The position numbers and the translations under genes are program-made. 64,000 bases of DNA from Helopsaltes ochotensis (lineage: Eukaryota > Chordata > Aves > Passeriformes > Locustellidae). The DNA is taken from assembly GCA_013400155.1 (NCBI GenBank), contig VXBM01000010.1, forward strand, positions 1,849,897 through 1,913,896, read 5' to 3'. Numbering within the stretch: position 1 is the stretch's first letter; each line of letters begins with the position of its first letter. This document shows positions 45,001 through 57,000 of this stretch, piece after piece. Below the pieces are notes generated by a model, which worked only from the letters and a program-made list of their open reading frames with translations, did no database searches and had not been told where the DNA came from.

Positions 45001-48000
45001 TGGTGTTTTCCTAAACAATAACAAAAAAATTCACTTTAAAACTTCCCTTAAGGAATGACATTGCTAGCAATTTCATATTTTGGATCGTTTTGTATACCAC
45101 AAGGGGATTACAAAAAAAAAAAAAGAACTGTTTTTGCTTGTTTTTTTGAAGTTCCTCACGAACAGAGTTTATCAGCCATAAGTCATAAAACTTACAAAAA
45201 CAGTGTAATGGGAGCTCAGGTAATACTTAAATTACAAATGAATGACAAAACTCATCAGCAACTTAAGGTTTTATCCAATTTTAAAGGCAGAAAAAAAAAG
45301 GTTCATTTTCCTTTCAGGTCAGGTACCACAAAAGCTGATAGCAAAGTTCTATCGCTATAAATAACATGGTCAAGAAAAAAACAGAATAATCATAGTTCTG
45401 TGGCCAGAAAAACTGATATAGTGATTTTAATTCCTCAAGCATTTACTGGTACACAAAAGTAAATCCTAGAACTGTTAGACAGAAAGCTGGAATTTCTAAT
45501 AAAAATCAAGTCAAGCTCAAATTTATAATCAAAGAAAACAGTAGAGGGAAATTACTTATTTGGAAACAATTCACAAGCTATTTTGTACCATAATCTTTTA
45601 TTACAACCTAATTAGAGTAGGCAATTACACAATATAAAAAGTCAGGAAGATCCCGAGTAGACTGTATAATGAAGATCGATATTGAATATAAATAAATATT
45701 TGAGCCAAACAGAAAAATTATGCACTGTACAGTGAAGTCAAGCTTGTACAAAGCAAAATCAATTCTCTTTTTGAAGGAATGATCACATCTCTAGAACATT
45801 AGCAAAGATTTCTACTACACACTAAGGTTGGCACTAGTACACTCTATAGCCTCAATGACATTCAAAGGAATCAGTATGTTTTTACCAAGATAAAGGAACC
45901 AAACAATACTGAATAATCTCTCCTTACATAGTGTAACATCATAATCACTCATCTTAAAGGTGGAAAGAACATTATTACTACTACTGTGAATGAACACCAC
46001 CATCCTTTCTTCTAGCAGTCTGGCAGCTTACAAAATAAACAAGGAATCTAAAACAACACCAAGAAAAACATTCATTAACAGGACACCAGATTTTAATGCT
46101 GTCAAAAATGGAAATTCCATGTAAGAAAAAATTTGCCCTTGGAAAAGAAAATAAGGGATGAGAAAGCACAGTCAGCAAACAAAGCTAGCTCCATCAAACA
46201 AAGCTATGAAACGCAGATACTAAAAATCTGTAATGTCTCAAGAATTTTGAGGCTTCCACACATCCTTGCTACAGTGAGTATCTGGTGAGCTAAAAAACAC
46301 AGCAGTGTGTTTTAAACCGTATTTGTACATTCTGCTGATGGATTCCCATGCTTGGTAGTTTCCTACATTACAGAAAATGGATTGGGCATCAGTGAAAAGG
46401 AGAGCAAAACCTGCTGCCACTGTTTTACTTATTGAATCTATTATATGCTACAAATACCATTTTGTTTAAATTTCCTCCTGAGATATGCTATTTCTAACAG
46501 TATATGGCAAGAAAGAAATGCACATTAAAGAAAAAAGATTACATCTAGCAAAAAAGAAACACTAGCCGTGAAACACAGTGAGAGGAAGGCTGTTAAAAAC
46601 AGCAACCTCAACAAAGGAAACAAGCCTATGCCCTCCAAATTACCTGGATATTTCCCGGAGATAAACAGTCTGCATTGCCTTCTTCAAATGAGGTTCAATA
46701 TTTTTCCAGAGTTTGCGGGTGTCGCGTTCATTTGCTGCAGCAAGCCAGAATCAACTCTGTTAAACATTTAACTCATACAACACCAAAACTCATGCCTGAC
46801 ACCTGAACAGTCACAGGCAGGACACGGCCCAACACCGTGACCGGCACGCTGCTTTAGGATGATGCACCATCACCATCCATCCAGCAAGCACACGCTGCCA
46901 CGCAAGGCTGTTTCTCTACGACTGTCCTGAGATAACCTGCCTCAGTTTGACAGCACCTCTCCTCTTGGCTTCTCTTTTCTCTTAGCCTTGACAAAGAGAT
47001 AACTTCTCCCATTACTTTATCTAAGTCCTGACGGTTGAGTGAGGAGAAAGATTCATAGGAGGCAGGAAAATTTTCAGATATTTTCATCTTTGTTTCCTAA
47101 AATGCCACCACCAAATACCATGTACTGCTTCTGCAAGTGCTAATGACTGGGTGCAACTGGAGTAAGCAATGCTGTGACCTGAGATACCACTGTGCCACGA
47201 TAGCACAAGGATCGGAGCAGAGTCTTCACTACAACCCCCTGAACAGCACCTGCTCTCTCATACATCCGCTCAAATTCAAGACACAGCCTTACCTTCCCCT
47301 CTGACCACTGGTTCACAGTATTTAGTAAAATTGAGCGCTGCCTACAGAAAGCAAAAACAGAATGCATTAAAATGCTATCTATCTGACCCAGCTACAGAGT
47401 GTAACTAGCAGGGTAATTAATTCCTTTGCAAAGCCAACAAATCCTTTTTCAGTCAATAATTATGCCACTTGCTTACAAACATTATACTGTCAAACAAGGC
47501 AACATTTCTATACCGTAAAATACAAACAGAAGTAATTTATCACAGGTTACATTTGAGCTCAGCAAGATCTGTTTGTTGTACTCAGGGGTTGCATTTTTTT
47601 AACATAATAATTTATCATTATAAATGCAATAAAATTTTTTTCATGAACTTTTCTTACTCCGCTCATTTTCAGATAAAACTTTCCATTCCAGGAGAAGTTC
47701 AGCACACAACCAGAATTTTTTTTTTTTTTTAATATTTATTTTAAAAATATGCTAACATATTCCATATGAAAATTAACTCATTTTGCCTAAAGATTAAGAT
47801 TTTTTGACAACACTGTAATCTAGACTTTCTTCTAAAATGTTTAAATCAATATCACACAGAATTTTGTAAAATACCAATCTTCAGATTTCATTCTTTTTTC
47901 CTACTGCACTTTAATAAATCTCTGCGCTAATATAAAAAACTCAAAATATGTAACTTCCATATATAAATCTAATAAAATTCCAGAATGTATTATAATATTC

Positions 48001-51000
48001 ACAGACAACAGCATACACATTTAGAGTCTGTATTAGACACTGAGGAGTTCATAAGCCTGCATTCAATTTTATGTGTCTGTCATTATGTTCTATGGAAGAG
48101 ACTTGTCAACCACATGAAGAATTTCGGGTTCAATCATGTAAGTATTTTTGTACTGTTGCACAAGCAAATAGTGCATCTAAAGCTGATGAAACTCTCATAA
48201 GCAGAGCCACTCATGTACATGTCTGCAAGAACTGTGACCCTGGTTTCTATTTCTGTCTCCAGCAATCTCATTTACATATAGAACTTGTTCAGTTAACAGA
48301 TAAGTTCAGCTGGAATTCAGCAGCATGTTCCTGAGGGAAACACAGGCAGAACATTCAGTGCATCTCTTGAGCACCGATTTGTTCACTAATCACGTCAAAC
48401 CTGTAAAATTTTCTTGCGCACAGTATAGTTAATAATAATTGGATTAAGATAATGTTTGTAATTGTTATTGAGCTTATGCAAATGTCACCATCAAGTAACT
48501 TAATTTGCTTCTGTTAAGTTTGTTTACTATTACATTATATGGTTAAAACTCCTTTTTCCAAATACTTTCAATTTATTATCAGAAAACTACACAACACTGG
48601 AAGCCCTCTACAGCCACCGAAAACAACTGCAACCTTTGTTATGGATTTTTAGGGCAACTACAATTTAAGCTAAGACACTCGTAAGAGTGCAAATTTACAC
48701 TAGATATAAGGAAGACTTTTTTACTATGAAGTTGGTGAGATGCTGAAACAGGCTGCCAGAGAAGCTGTGGATGCCCCATTCCTGGAAGTGTTGAAGGCCA
48801 GGTTGGATGAGGCTTTGAGTCCTCACCCAGGGAAGGTGTCCCTACCCATGGCAGGGGAGCTGGAACTAGACCTGTAAGGTCCCTTCCAACCCAAACCATT
48901 CTATAATGTTTGATTTTCTCTTTGTCCATATTCAACAATAAATCTAGACTTTCATTTGGCAAAGGACATCCCAAAACAAAACAGGAGCTCTAAAGAAGCT
49001 CATCTCACCAGATGCCGAAGTTCTCTCAGGTCCCTACAGACCATGTAGAAGACACCAAGCAAAATATTGATATACGCAGCATAGAAATCTGCAGAATATT
49101 CTGGGGGATGATTCTGAGACAAGATCTTCTGCAGATGTCCTGTTGAAACAAAAATAAATTTTGCTGTTTTCAAGCCAACTTAATACATTGACCACATTTA
49201 TGGGAAAACAAACAATAACCATCACTAAAAAAACCCAACAAAATCCACCAAAACCCACACTGATTTGAAGAACCAGCAAATGGAATGGAATCAAAACATT
49301 ACTTTCAGGTGTTCTGGGAAGTGGAAAAAGACAAGACCCCTACAGGTTGTATGAATATAACTTCCATTCCAGTAGCTATTAGATATTCTGAGTTCTTTAA
49401 AAGGCACATTCATAAACCTGGAAAAAGCTTTTGAATGTCCTTTGACAGAGTATTATACAATCCCCAAAAGCAGATTAAAAACTTAGTTTACCTATGCTGT
49501 AATCTGGAAAATACATGGTGAATGGCTCAAAGCACCCAATGTTTGGACGGAACAGTTCCCATACTATTTCACTGAGCAGAACAACTGTCACATTTCTGTC
49601 AGTCTACATAGGGAAGAGAAAAAACTGAGTGAGAGAGTGACAGGCAGAGAAATAACAAAAAAACCAGTGCATGTTAGAGCATCAATGAGAAAAATTATTA
49701 TTGTGACTTTTCTGTTTCACAAACATCACTAAATTTACAGTTTATTACTACACTAGTAATTTGCAATAAAGCTTCAGCTGGCCTAATCAAGCAGCTCGTA
49801 CATTTGCAAATCTTCATAATTATATGTCATTTCTCTCCAACCCTTGCCATTTCACCGACAGGTAAGCTTTGTGGGATGATACATAATACCAAGTAGATTC
49901 CACCCCAAAATTAAGAGAATATTTTACTTTAGTAATTAAACACAGACTTTCAGAGCAAACAGAAAAAGTTAAAAAGCAAAAAGGAATCTCAGTGCCTCTG
50001 GAACCAAGCTATCTCGTACTTTATTTTAGAGGCAATCTGGTCTTAAAAACAAACACACACATATCCCAAACCAAAAAAGTAATATTATCTGTTCACTCTC
50101 TCAACTGTTTTACTACTTAACAATGGGTCTGTTCATAGTAATATATTTTTGTAACCAAGATTTTATTTACAAAATATCTGCTTCAGCTTGGATGTTTTGA
50201 TCAATAAGTAACAAAAAGCTTCATATCAAAAGCAATATTGTTTTACTTTGGTCACCCTTCAAAGTATTACCTACTTAATATGAAGCTAAAACTATCTGCG
50301 AAGATATGTCATTCTCTCTATTTGCAAGGTTTGTGCAACCATACTAAAAACTCTGCCTAACACAGGAGGCTTTTAAATATGGTTCTCCAAGAAAGTGAAT
50401 GCTGCTGTGAATGACTTGGAAGACGTTTAAATGCTATTCCCTTCCTTGAAACGTAGTGAAAATCATCTTTTTTTACTTACTTTTCCCACTTATTGGTGAA
50501 GTAGGACCCACCTATATTCTTTACTGTTTCTTCTTCATTTTTATGGAACATAAATAATTTTTTCCCTTTCAACAAGAAAGTATCTTTCTGCATTTCTTTC
50601 AGTTGGTTTCCTCTCCCAGAACTCTAATGTTTCAGCTGACACAAGTACTAAGATATGTTCAGTTCACTTCCTGCCTGATTGTCCAGGACAAAGAACTTCA
50701 GTAGCTGCCACCACAATCCTCACAGAAATCATGCATCCATGACCTATTCTTCAGCAGTGACCCACCCAGTCCCCTGATATCCTTCACTACTACTAATGGT
50801 GTTTCTGGTCTCCTGACACTCCAGGAAAGGAAGAGATGCAAGAGATTTGCCCCCACAGCATTGTTCCGCAACATTGGCTGCACAACTCTTTTGGAAAGCC
50901 TCAGTCCCGAATCCAGCATTTAAGCAACTGGAATTATCAGCATTCAAGACAACAGATTTGTTTGGAGGCTAATTTTGAATCTGGGATTGTTCCTCTGGCA

Positions 51001-54000
51001 TATATAAGTCTTAGTCTATGGGGTTTTGATCCCTGAATAGCAATTTTAGACCCACGTTTGCCTCCCTTCTCTGCAGAACAGGTTGTTTCTGCTTCAGGAG
51101 CAGCCTAGTCCAGAACATGGGCAGAACAGACAAAAGAGACAGAAAATGCACCAGCTGTCAGGATTAAGAACACAGCTGTGAATCAGTCTTCATTCAGCAG
51201 AGAAATCAATGTGACCAGAAGATTAAGAGCACCACACAAAAGCTTTGAGATAACAAGTATAATTTCAGCTATTTACATGTTCAGACATTTCAAAGTACCA
51301 GCAACTTCTGGTTTTGTCTTCAGTTTCTTTTCAGAGAATGTACCATTTTTGCTTATTTCAAGGCAAAAGATTTGATGCTTCAGAAGTGAGAAAGGAAAGC
51401 ACACTGTGATTTACTCCAATCAGAAACTTACTGCAGCACAGTTCCAGGAGAAGTGTGAGAAAACTCTCTAGCAAGTCAAAGCACATTCACAGCTGCTGAG
51501 CTGTGCAGCTCCAGCCAAGTTAAACAGCTGGTAGTCTCCTGAAAATCTCATTCTTAAAAGGACAAAAAATCCAGAAAAGACAGCTATATATCTGACACAA
51601 GCCTTCAAATAATCTACAACACATCAGATATTGTAAATAAGATACCATTAACCACAACTGAAAAAATAATAAAGGTTGCAATAAAGATCTCACAATGTTT
51701 AAATTCAGTTTGGTTTCTAGTTTTGATCACTGTTTTGAGGGAGTAAGGCTTAATTTTGTAACTTCACTCATCTAAGTGATCACTTGTCTTGATCTGTGAG
51801 CCTGGATGTACAGGTACCACATGTTCAGTTACTTTTAACAGGCAGGACATGAATGATAATTTCATTTCAGACACTTACCAATTCTTGAAGCCTAAGAAAT
51901 GCTGGCAGGATGTTTGCTTCCATTTCCCTCAGCTGTTCTGCTCTATCCAGAACCTTTTAACAAAACAAAGCTATTATATAGACAAAGGCAACTCCCACTC
52001 CCACATGGACTTAAAATTAATTCTTTGCTGCTGGAAACTGAATTGGAGAGATTATTGCTTCAAATGTGCTTCCAGGAAGCCCAAGCAGCTCTGCATCCAA
52101 AAAAGCATACAATCCCTCGACAAGCAACATTCTCATGCCTTGTGGCAGGACGAATTATTATTCAAGTCCAGTCAGGAATACCACAACAAAGTCATGATAT
52201 CCTTAACAACCACTGAAACCTCCATTTTTTCCCAAAATTCTTCTTATCCTTCAAAGTTACATGTAGTACAGTAGCACTGTAACTACATGCTTACTCTAGG
52301 ACAGTTATCTTTTCCTACTATGAAATCATTTTTCAGAAGCAAGTAAGAGCTGGTATTTTTAAAAAATTAGCTATCATTTAGAATTCACTGAACTGAATTT
52401 TGAGAGAAAACGTCTTGCCATAGTTTGCAGCCTAGGAACTTACAGGATTTATTGTACGCTAACCTCACATAGCAGTAACAGGCATGTAGCATATGTACAG
52501 CTTAAACAAGAAACACCTTAAGCAAATAACATTTTAGAGTCTGAAGAACTAAAAATGAAGCATGAAGATATGCATGGTTATCCTTTAGTTAAAAAAAAAA
52601 TGTGTATTCCCAGCACATCTAAAATCTTGACAAAAATGAAAGAAGATAATAGAAACACATTTCTTTTGTGGCTTATTTAGTACTTGCAATATATATCTAA
52701 ATCCTGAAGTTCATTACTTCTTTCGAATTACTGCTGTTGAAATAAAAAATATATGTGCCTAGAAAATTATATTTTTTATCCTACTACATATCTTCTCTCC
52801 AGCAAAATCTTACAACATCTATCACTCCTGTCACCCACAATAAAGAAAAGAATTTTATGTGTACAACCAAACATTTTCTGAAAATATTATTTCAGAATCA
52901 CACCACTCAAACCTGGAAGAATATCTCTGCATCACTACCTCACACTTCTCGGAAATTTATTTAAAACTACAACATTTGATTTTATATTGGAATCTGCATT
53001 TGGTTCATGTAATAAGTGACTTCAGGAATGAAGACTGCTTTATACTACAGACCAAAGAGAGGCTATGTATTTTTACTAACAAAATACTGCTTATTGGACC
53101 CAGTGACATGCAGCTACCAAACATGAAGCTTTAAGGTCTTGACCTAGGCAGATCACACTTTTTAGTTAAACAGAAAACTACAGTTCCTTCTCACAGCAGA
53201 AAAAATACGCTGTGACCCTGTTTTGTGGAAAATGCCAAGTAGTTCATAGAAAGAGCCCTCCCCCAGGCCTATAAATGCATGCCTTATTCTTTGGTGTCCA
53301 TACGGACTTGTCACTCTCCAATTTTTTAAAAAGCCTATACTTTCCAAAGCTGACTGCTCACTTACATCACTTAAAAAAGTAGCTTGATACTTCTGTAAAG
53401 TGCTAAATATTGTAAATGTATTAATGACTACAAGTTATATCTACTCCAATTTTTCAGGTAGTTAAAATTAATAAATTCATTTTTCATAAGCAATCACAAG
53501 CATTCAACACCCATGCTTGGGTTAAGAGAAACATTTGGAACTCTTTGCTTGAAAGTAAACATTTATCTTAATTTACTCTGAGTTAATTGAGCTGAAATAT
53601 TACATTATTTACTACTGAAATTAAATAGAATAAGCTAGCATTGCCAGTTTATGTTACCAGCATACTGGTGTCCCATCAGTCTCAATTTAAACCACTCTAC
53701 AATAAATCCAGACGACATAGGTTAATAAACATGAATCAATTTCTCCCATTCCTGTCTGTTCCCATGCAGAATGTAACTGAAATACTAATTTAATACTTAA
53801 TTCTTCTGAGGCAACAACTATTTCCATGATACAATTGAACTTTTGTAGTTATTTAATGCTTTATTTTCTACAACCATTGTTCAAGAACTTTCTAATTTTC
53901 TGAGTGATGACAATTTGCATAGAATACATGAAGAATTATTTGCTGATGTAGAATAGTTTTTAATCCAAATACTAATCTGAAAGTAAGATTTTACCTTAAG

Positions 54001-57000
54001 AAGTATTATGCAAAATACACTGTAAGTTATTAGAGAGATAAATTTTGTGCTTATGGAATTGCTAAAGAATGTCAATATCACTTTTGTGACAGAAAGCTAA
54101 ACTACATGTCTATTTTTATCTTTTTATCTGTTTTAAGTGTTGGTACTTTATTTTCTTCATTCCACTTCTAAGAAGTACATCAAATTTATTAACCCTGTTA
54201 CCTATAGGAAACTATGAGATAGTACTGTTTCCACTAAACATGATATGAAGCTATTTAACTCAGTGCCAACGTGTTTTTAAATGGGAATAAAACATATTTT
54301 TATGAAACAGCCTGTGAAACAGAATGAAGAATGTTCAGTATAATTATGAACTTCTTGTTTGACTGCAAAAAAACCCCAAAGCAGTATGGGCACATTGAGA
54401 GCTTAATGAGCCTGGGTAATCACTCTGCATGCTTCTCACAGCAATCAATCTTAACCATATTCTTGTTTTGTTAAATAATCAATTTCAACTCTTTAAAAAA
54501 CCTTTCATTCCTACTGCTGGCCTAAAATTTTGATCTGAATATTCTTTAGGTCCACACTATATATATACATTTACACATCATTAATACTACAGCTTTCATA
54601 TTGTCCTTTCATCAGACCTCTTGTATGACTGAAATTTGTTTCCATGTTCATCTCTCAGCACAATAAATGCCGTTATAGTCTGCAAACTTTGACTGCTTCG
54701 TGCAGTTAAGATTATCACAGTAAAAAAACTCCAAAGACTAAACCAAATCCTGGTATTCTAGTATTACACTGATTCAATCATTTCTCCAACCTAAATTCTG
54801 ATTTTTTTCCTTGCAATCTGCTGTTTATTCCACTTGAGCATATCATCAGTTTATTCATTACAGTCTTTTTTTTCCATCTTAGTTTAAAAATTACAGGTCC
54901 TGTCTCTGAGGGCCACAAGTGTAGCTGAAGATGTAAGATCTCAAAAGCCCTTTTACAGAGGAAGTTATGCATTTTAGTTCCTTAATATTATCCTTAAGTT
55001 CCGTTCTAGCCAACCAAGCCTTGTCATTTGCATTCTCCATATTCTCTTCTGCACTATTCCCCACCTCTGCTTTCTCATTTGTGGTGCTATTTTCACAAGG
55101 AAACAGATAAGCATGGCTTACTAAAAATAAAACAAATACAGGCTCCCTATATTTAAAGACTTTTAACACTATTGCATCCCCAGTTTAAATGTGTGGTATA
55201 ATTTATATTCATTATTAGTTATGCTATACCATTTTTGTGTAGAAAAAATTTTAAAACCAGCAAAAATAGAGAACCTCACCTAAAGCCTGTGAGGCAACAA
55301 CAGGTTCTGAATGAGGTTTATGGAAAAATTTTTGTGCAAACTGCTCTATAAGGCACACATTTCACATAGAAATTATCAATAGCCATTAGTCACACCCTCA
55401 TAGCAGGAATGAGACTGGACATTAAAATGAAATTACTTACAATGTATAATGTTTGATCTTGAAGCTCCCGACTGGCCAAAGCTTGTTTAAACAGACGAAC
55501 AAAGTCATTCAAAGTGTCACAATGCACAGGAGAGGTCTGCCCTGTGCTAGAAGAACAGCTTTGCAACTGGATGAGAATTTCTTCTAGAAGAAGTCGTGAT
55601 GTAAAGTATTCCACACAGTTCACAAACACATGAGGAAGCTGAAGAGAACAAGAAAAATTATACAACTGCATTTGGCTTTTTGAGTGTAAATACTCCAGAA
55701 AGAGTTTTTCATATGAGAGAACAAAAGAAACCATACCCTGCCAACAGAATATAGAGTAAGAACCAAAAACACTTGGAAAAGAAGGATCAATTATGTACCT
55801 AGTCAAAATATTATGTATCACAAACTGAAGAGAGACCTAATGAATCTTCAAATGGAAGCATACCTTCGAATTATGTTTAAAAACTGAAGCACATGCTTCA
55901 ACATCTTAACTATGTTGAAAACTTGTGAGCAATATACAAAAAGAAAACAAAACAGCATTTACTTCAAAGAAATTTAGACAACTGTAAGACATTACAGTAT
56001 CATAAAATGGTTTGTTACGAATTACAGTGTCTAGAAAATACAGATATCTCAAAATTACATTACAAAGAAAGTAATCTCCCCAGCACACTCCCCAGAATTA
56101 CTGTGAATGTTTTTGGCATTCAGTGCACACAAATGATACAGGGTAAGCTTCTATACCAGACTCATGCGATCAGCATGATTGTGCAGAACATTTTCAGAAA
56201 ATCAGATCTTTCCAGAGCAGAGAAAGCAAAAAAAACAGAGTATGAGATACATTGTAAGTATTAATTTAGTAATATTGAAAATCTACGGTCATTTATCTTT
56301 AAATAGAAAGTACTATAACCTATAAAATAGTACCAGTAGTCAAACCTACCTAAGGCAAAAAAGATAATTTTCTAGCAACCCTATTTTTAAGACACAGCTT
56401 ATCTGCACAACTCTATAATCTCTGGTAAGGCAGATACTCTTTTTCACACTGAACATTAAAACCTCTGGAAAACATTAGTCACTGGATGCAGGAATGTGGC
56501 TGACTATAACAAAAAAAATTCAAGTACTTCATTCCAGTCTTCCTACTTAAAATACAATCTGATTCAGGAGATGTGGGGAAGTGTGGATACATGCTGGCAA
56601 TCCACTCACACAGCATGTAATAAGAAGCTTTTCTATGATTTAGAACACCATTAAAAGGAAAGGGCTACATCACCAAAAAGCACCTCCACAGCAGAAGGAA
56701 AGCTGGTGCCTCAGATGGGATTCAGGCCACCACAATACACAGGAGCCACCCAGAGGTGGCACAAGGAAGTTCTGCAGAGAGAGGTGCTGCCAAAGCCAGC
56801 TGCTCCCCAGGGCCTGCCCGCACACGGTGCCAGCAAGGCGCAAAAGGCGACTTCATGGGAGAGGATCATAAACCGCTGCCTTCTACCCTTCTCCTCTGCA
56901 GAATTTTTAATGAAGGATTTCAATCCCTGAATTTCATGACAGAGATATTAACAGATCTAGAGGGAAATTTCTGTAATGACACCCTTCAACTTAGGAGGAC

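Noticed and set aside
51789..52274. 161-codon plus-strand open frame
   Set aside because: It is the longest open frame in the window, but it lies antisense across ORC5 exon 4, matches no family I know and lacks splice or promoter context. Chance antisense frame.
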